A stretch of DNA of 7,309 nucleotides from Candidatus Nanopelagicaceae bacterium (GTDB lineage Bacteria > Actinomycetota > Actinomycetes > Nanopelagicales > Nanopelagicaceae). The stretch is taken from positions 1 to 7,309 of the forward strand of contig CANLFL010000039.1 in the NCBI GenBank assembly GCA_947489825.1, read 5' to 3'. Made by a program: the position numbers and the translations under genes. This document shows, piece after piece, positions 6,933 to 7,309 of this stretch (position 1 is the first letter of the stretch; every line of letters starts with the position of its first letter). The notes beneath the pieces are model-generated. The model saw nothing but the letters and a program-made list of their open reading frames with translations. It was not told the origin of the DNA and searched no databases.

Positions 6933-7309
6933 ATGAAGATCACCAACGTTGAAGTTGTACTTGAGGAACGCTCTGGCATGTCCCCCGCATTTGTCTGGCG
7001 AAAAAACGTACCAGGTTCCGATGGCGCGCACACAGGCGCTTGGCTGGTCATTGAAACAGATGCCGGAATCACTGGTTTTGCTTCCGTTAGCCGTGGGGTT
7101 ATTTTTAAAGATTATGTCGATCGTCGGTTTAGAGCAGAATTCGTGGGACAAGATCCATTGATGCGTGAGCATTTGTGGGAACGCGTATGGGAGCTCGATC
7201 GCATCGAACGTTTTGCACCAAATATGACCCACGTATTCGATGTTGCGTTATGGGATATCGCAGGCAAGCAAGCAAATCTTCCTGTTTACAAATTACTCGG
7301 TGGCTACCG
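6933..7309 (+). CDS. Enolase-superfamily enzyme (mandelate racemase/muconate lactonizing type), N-terminal part
   Basis: This gene is partial: 125 full codons are visible and the right edge cuts it. Family members are usually about 360-440 residues. The N-terminal capping domain is recognisable from its opening MKITNVEVV, from AWLVIETDAGITGFA at about residues 36-50, and from the family signature DVALWDIAGKQANLPVYKLL at about residues 103-122, where the barrel begins. Metal ligands and acid/base residues lie beyond the window, so the reaction is not visible. Most relatives next to sugar transporters are sugar-acid dehydratases that make 2-keto-3-deoxy acids, and that is the likely role here (inference). 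The start ATG is preceded by GAGAAGG at good spacing. The gene is transcribed away from the transport operon across a 191-bp region containing a shared palindromic operator, so co-regulation is likely. Its N-terminus does not look like canonical L-fuconate dehydratase. Confidence 0.88.
   Translation, partial: MKITNVEVVLEERSGMSPAFVWRKNVPGSDGAHTGAWLVIETDAGITGFASVSRGVIFKDYVDRRFRAEFVGQDPLMREHLWERVWELDRIERFAPNMTHVFDVALWDIAGKQANLPVYKLLGGY

Noticed and set aside
6738..7232. A 164-residue open frame on the minus strand opposite the enolase-superfamily gene
   Set aside because: It runs antisense to a clear enolase-family coding region and across the operator region, has no recognisable domain, and looks like a coding shadow.
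1..7309. tRNA, rRNA, CRISPR array, insertion sequence or prophage
   Set aside because: No tRNA-like cloverleaf, repeat-spacer pattern, transposase or phage gene was seen. Known genes occupy almost all of the window.

Overview
The window reads as a carbohydrate uptake and catabolism locus from a bacterium, most likely a low-to-moderate-GC planktonic actinobacterium (acI / 'Ca. Planktophila'-like). That assignment rests on the general look of the proteins, the mixed ATG/GTG/TTG starts with clear Shine-Dalgarno sites and the compact gene packing. It is an inference and no phylogenetic marker is present.

Five genes run leftward as one probable operon. In transcription order they are: a secreted sugar-binding protein (TTG start at 6741, stop at 5428); a stem-loop in the 94-nt gap that follows; two MalF/MalG-type ABC permeases (5333-4428 and 4416-3502); pyruvate, phosphate dikinase ppdK (3492-793); and an aldo/keto reductase of the L-fucose / D-threo-aldose 1-dehydrogenase type, which starts inside the ppdK stop codon and runs off the left edge. 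One gene runs rightward from 6933 and is cut by the right edge: an enolase-superfamily (mandelate racemase / muconate lactonizing) enzyme, probably a sugar-acid dehydratase. No ABC ATPase and no transcription regulator lie inside the window.

The 191-bp divergent region (6742-6932) holds the regulatory signals. These are three copies of a GRAATACTAT half-site, two of them forming a perfect 8-bp-arm palindrome; a GC-rich 36-bp palindrome next to them; and a pair of GTTATRAA repeats before the rightward gene.

Working model (inference): a sugar is imported by the binding protein and permeases with an ATPase encoded elsewhere. It is oxidised at C1 by the aldo/keto reductase to a lactone or sugar acid, then dehydrated by the enolase-superfamily enzyme and cleaved to pyruvate plus an aldehyde. 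PPDK converts the pyruvate to PEP for gluconeogenesis. This would explain why a pyruvate-to-PEP enzyme sits inside a sugar transport operon. The sugar cannot be named from this sequence.
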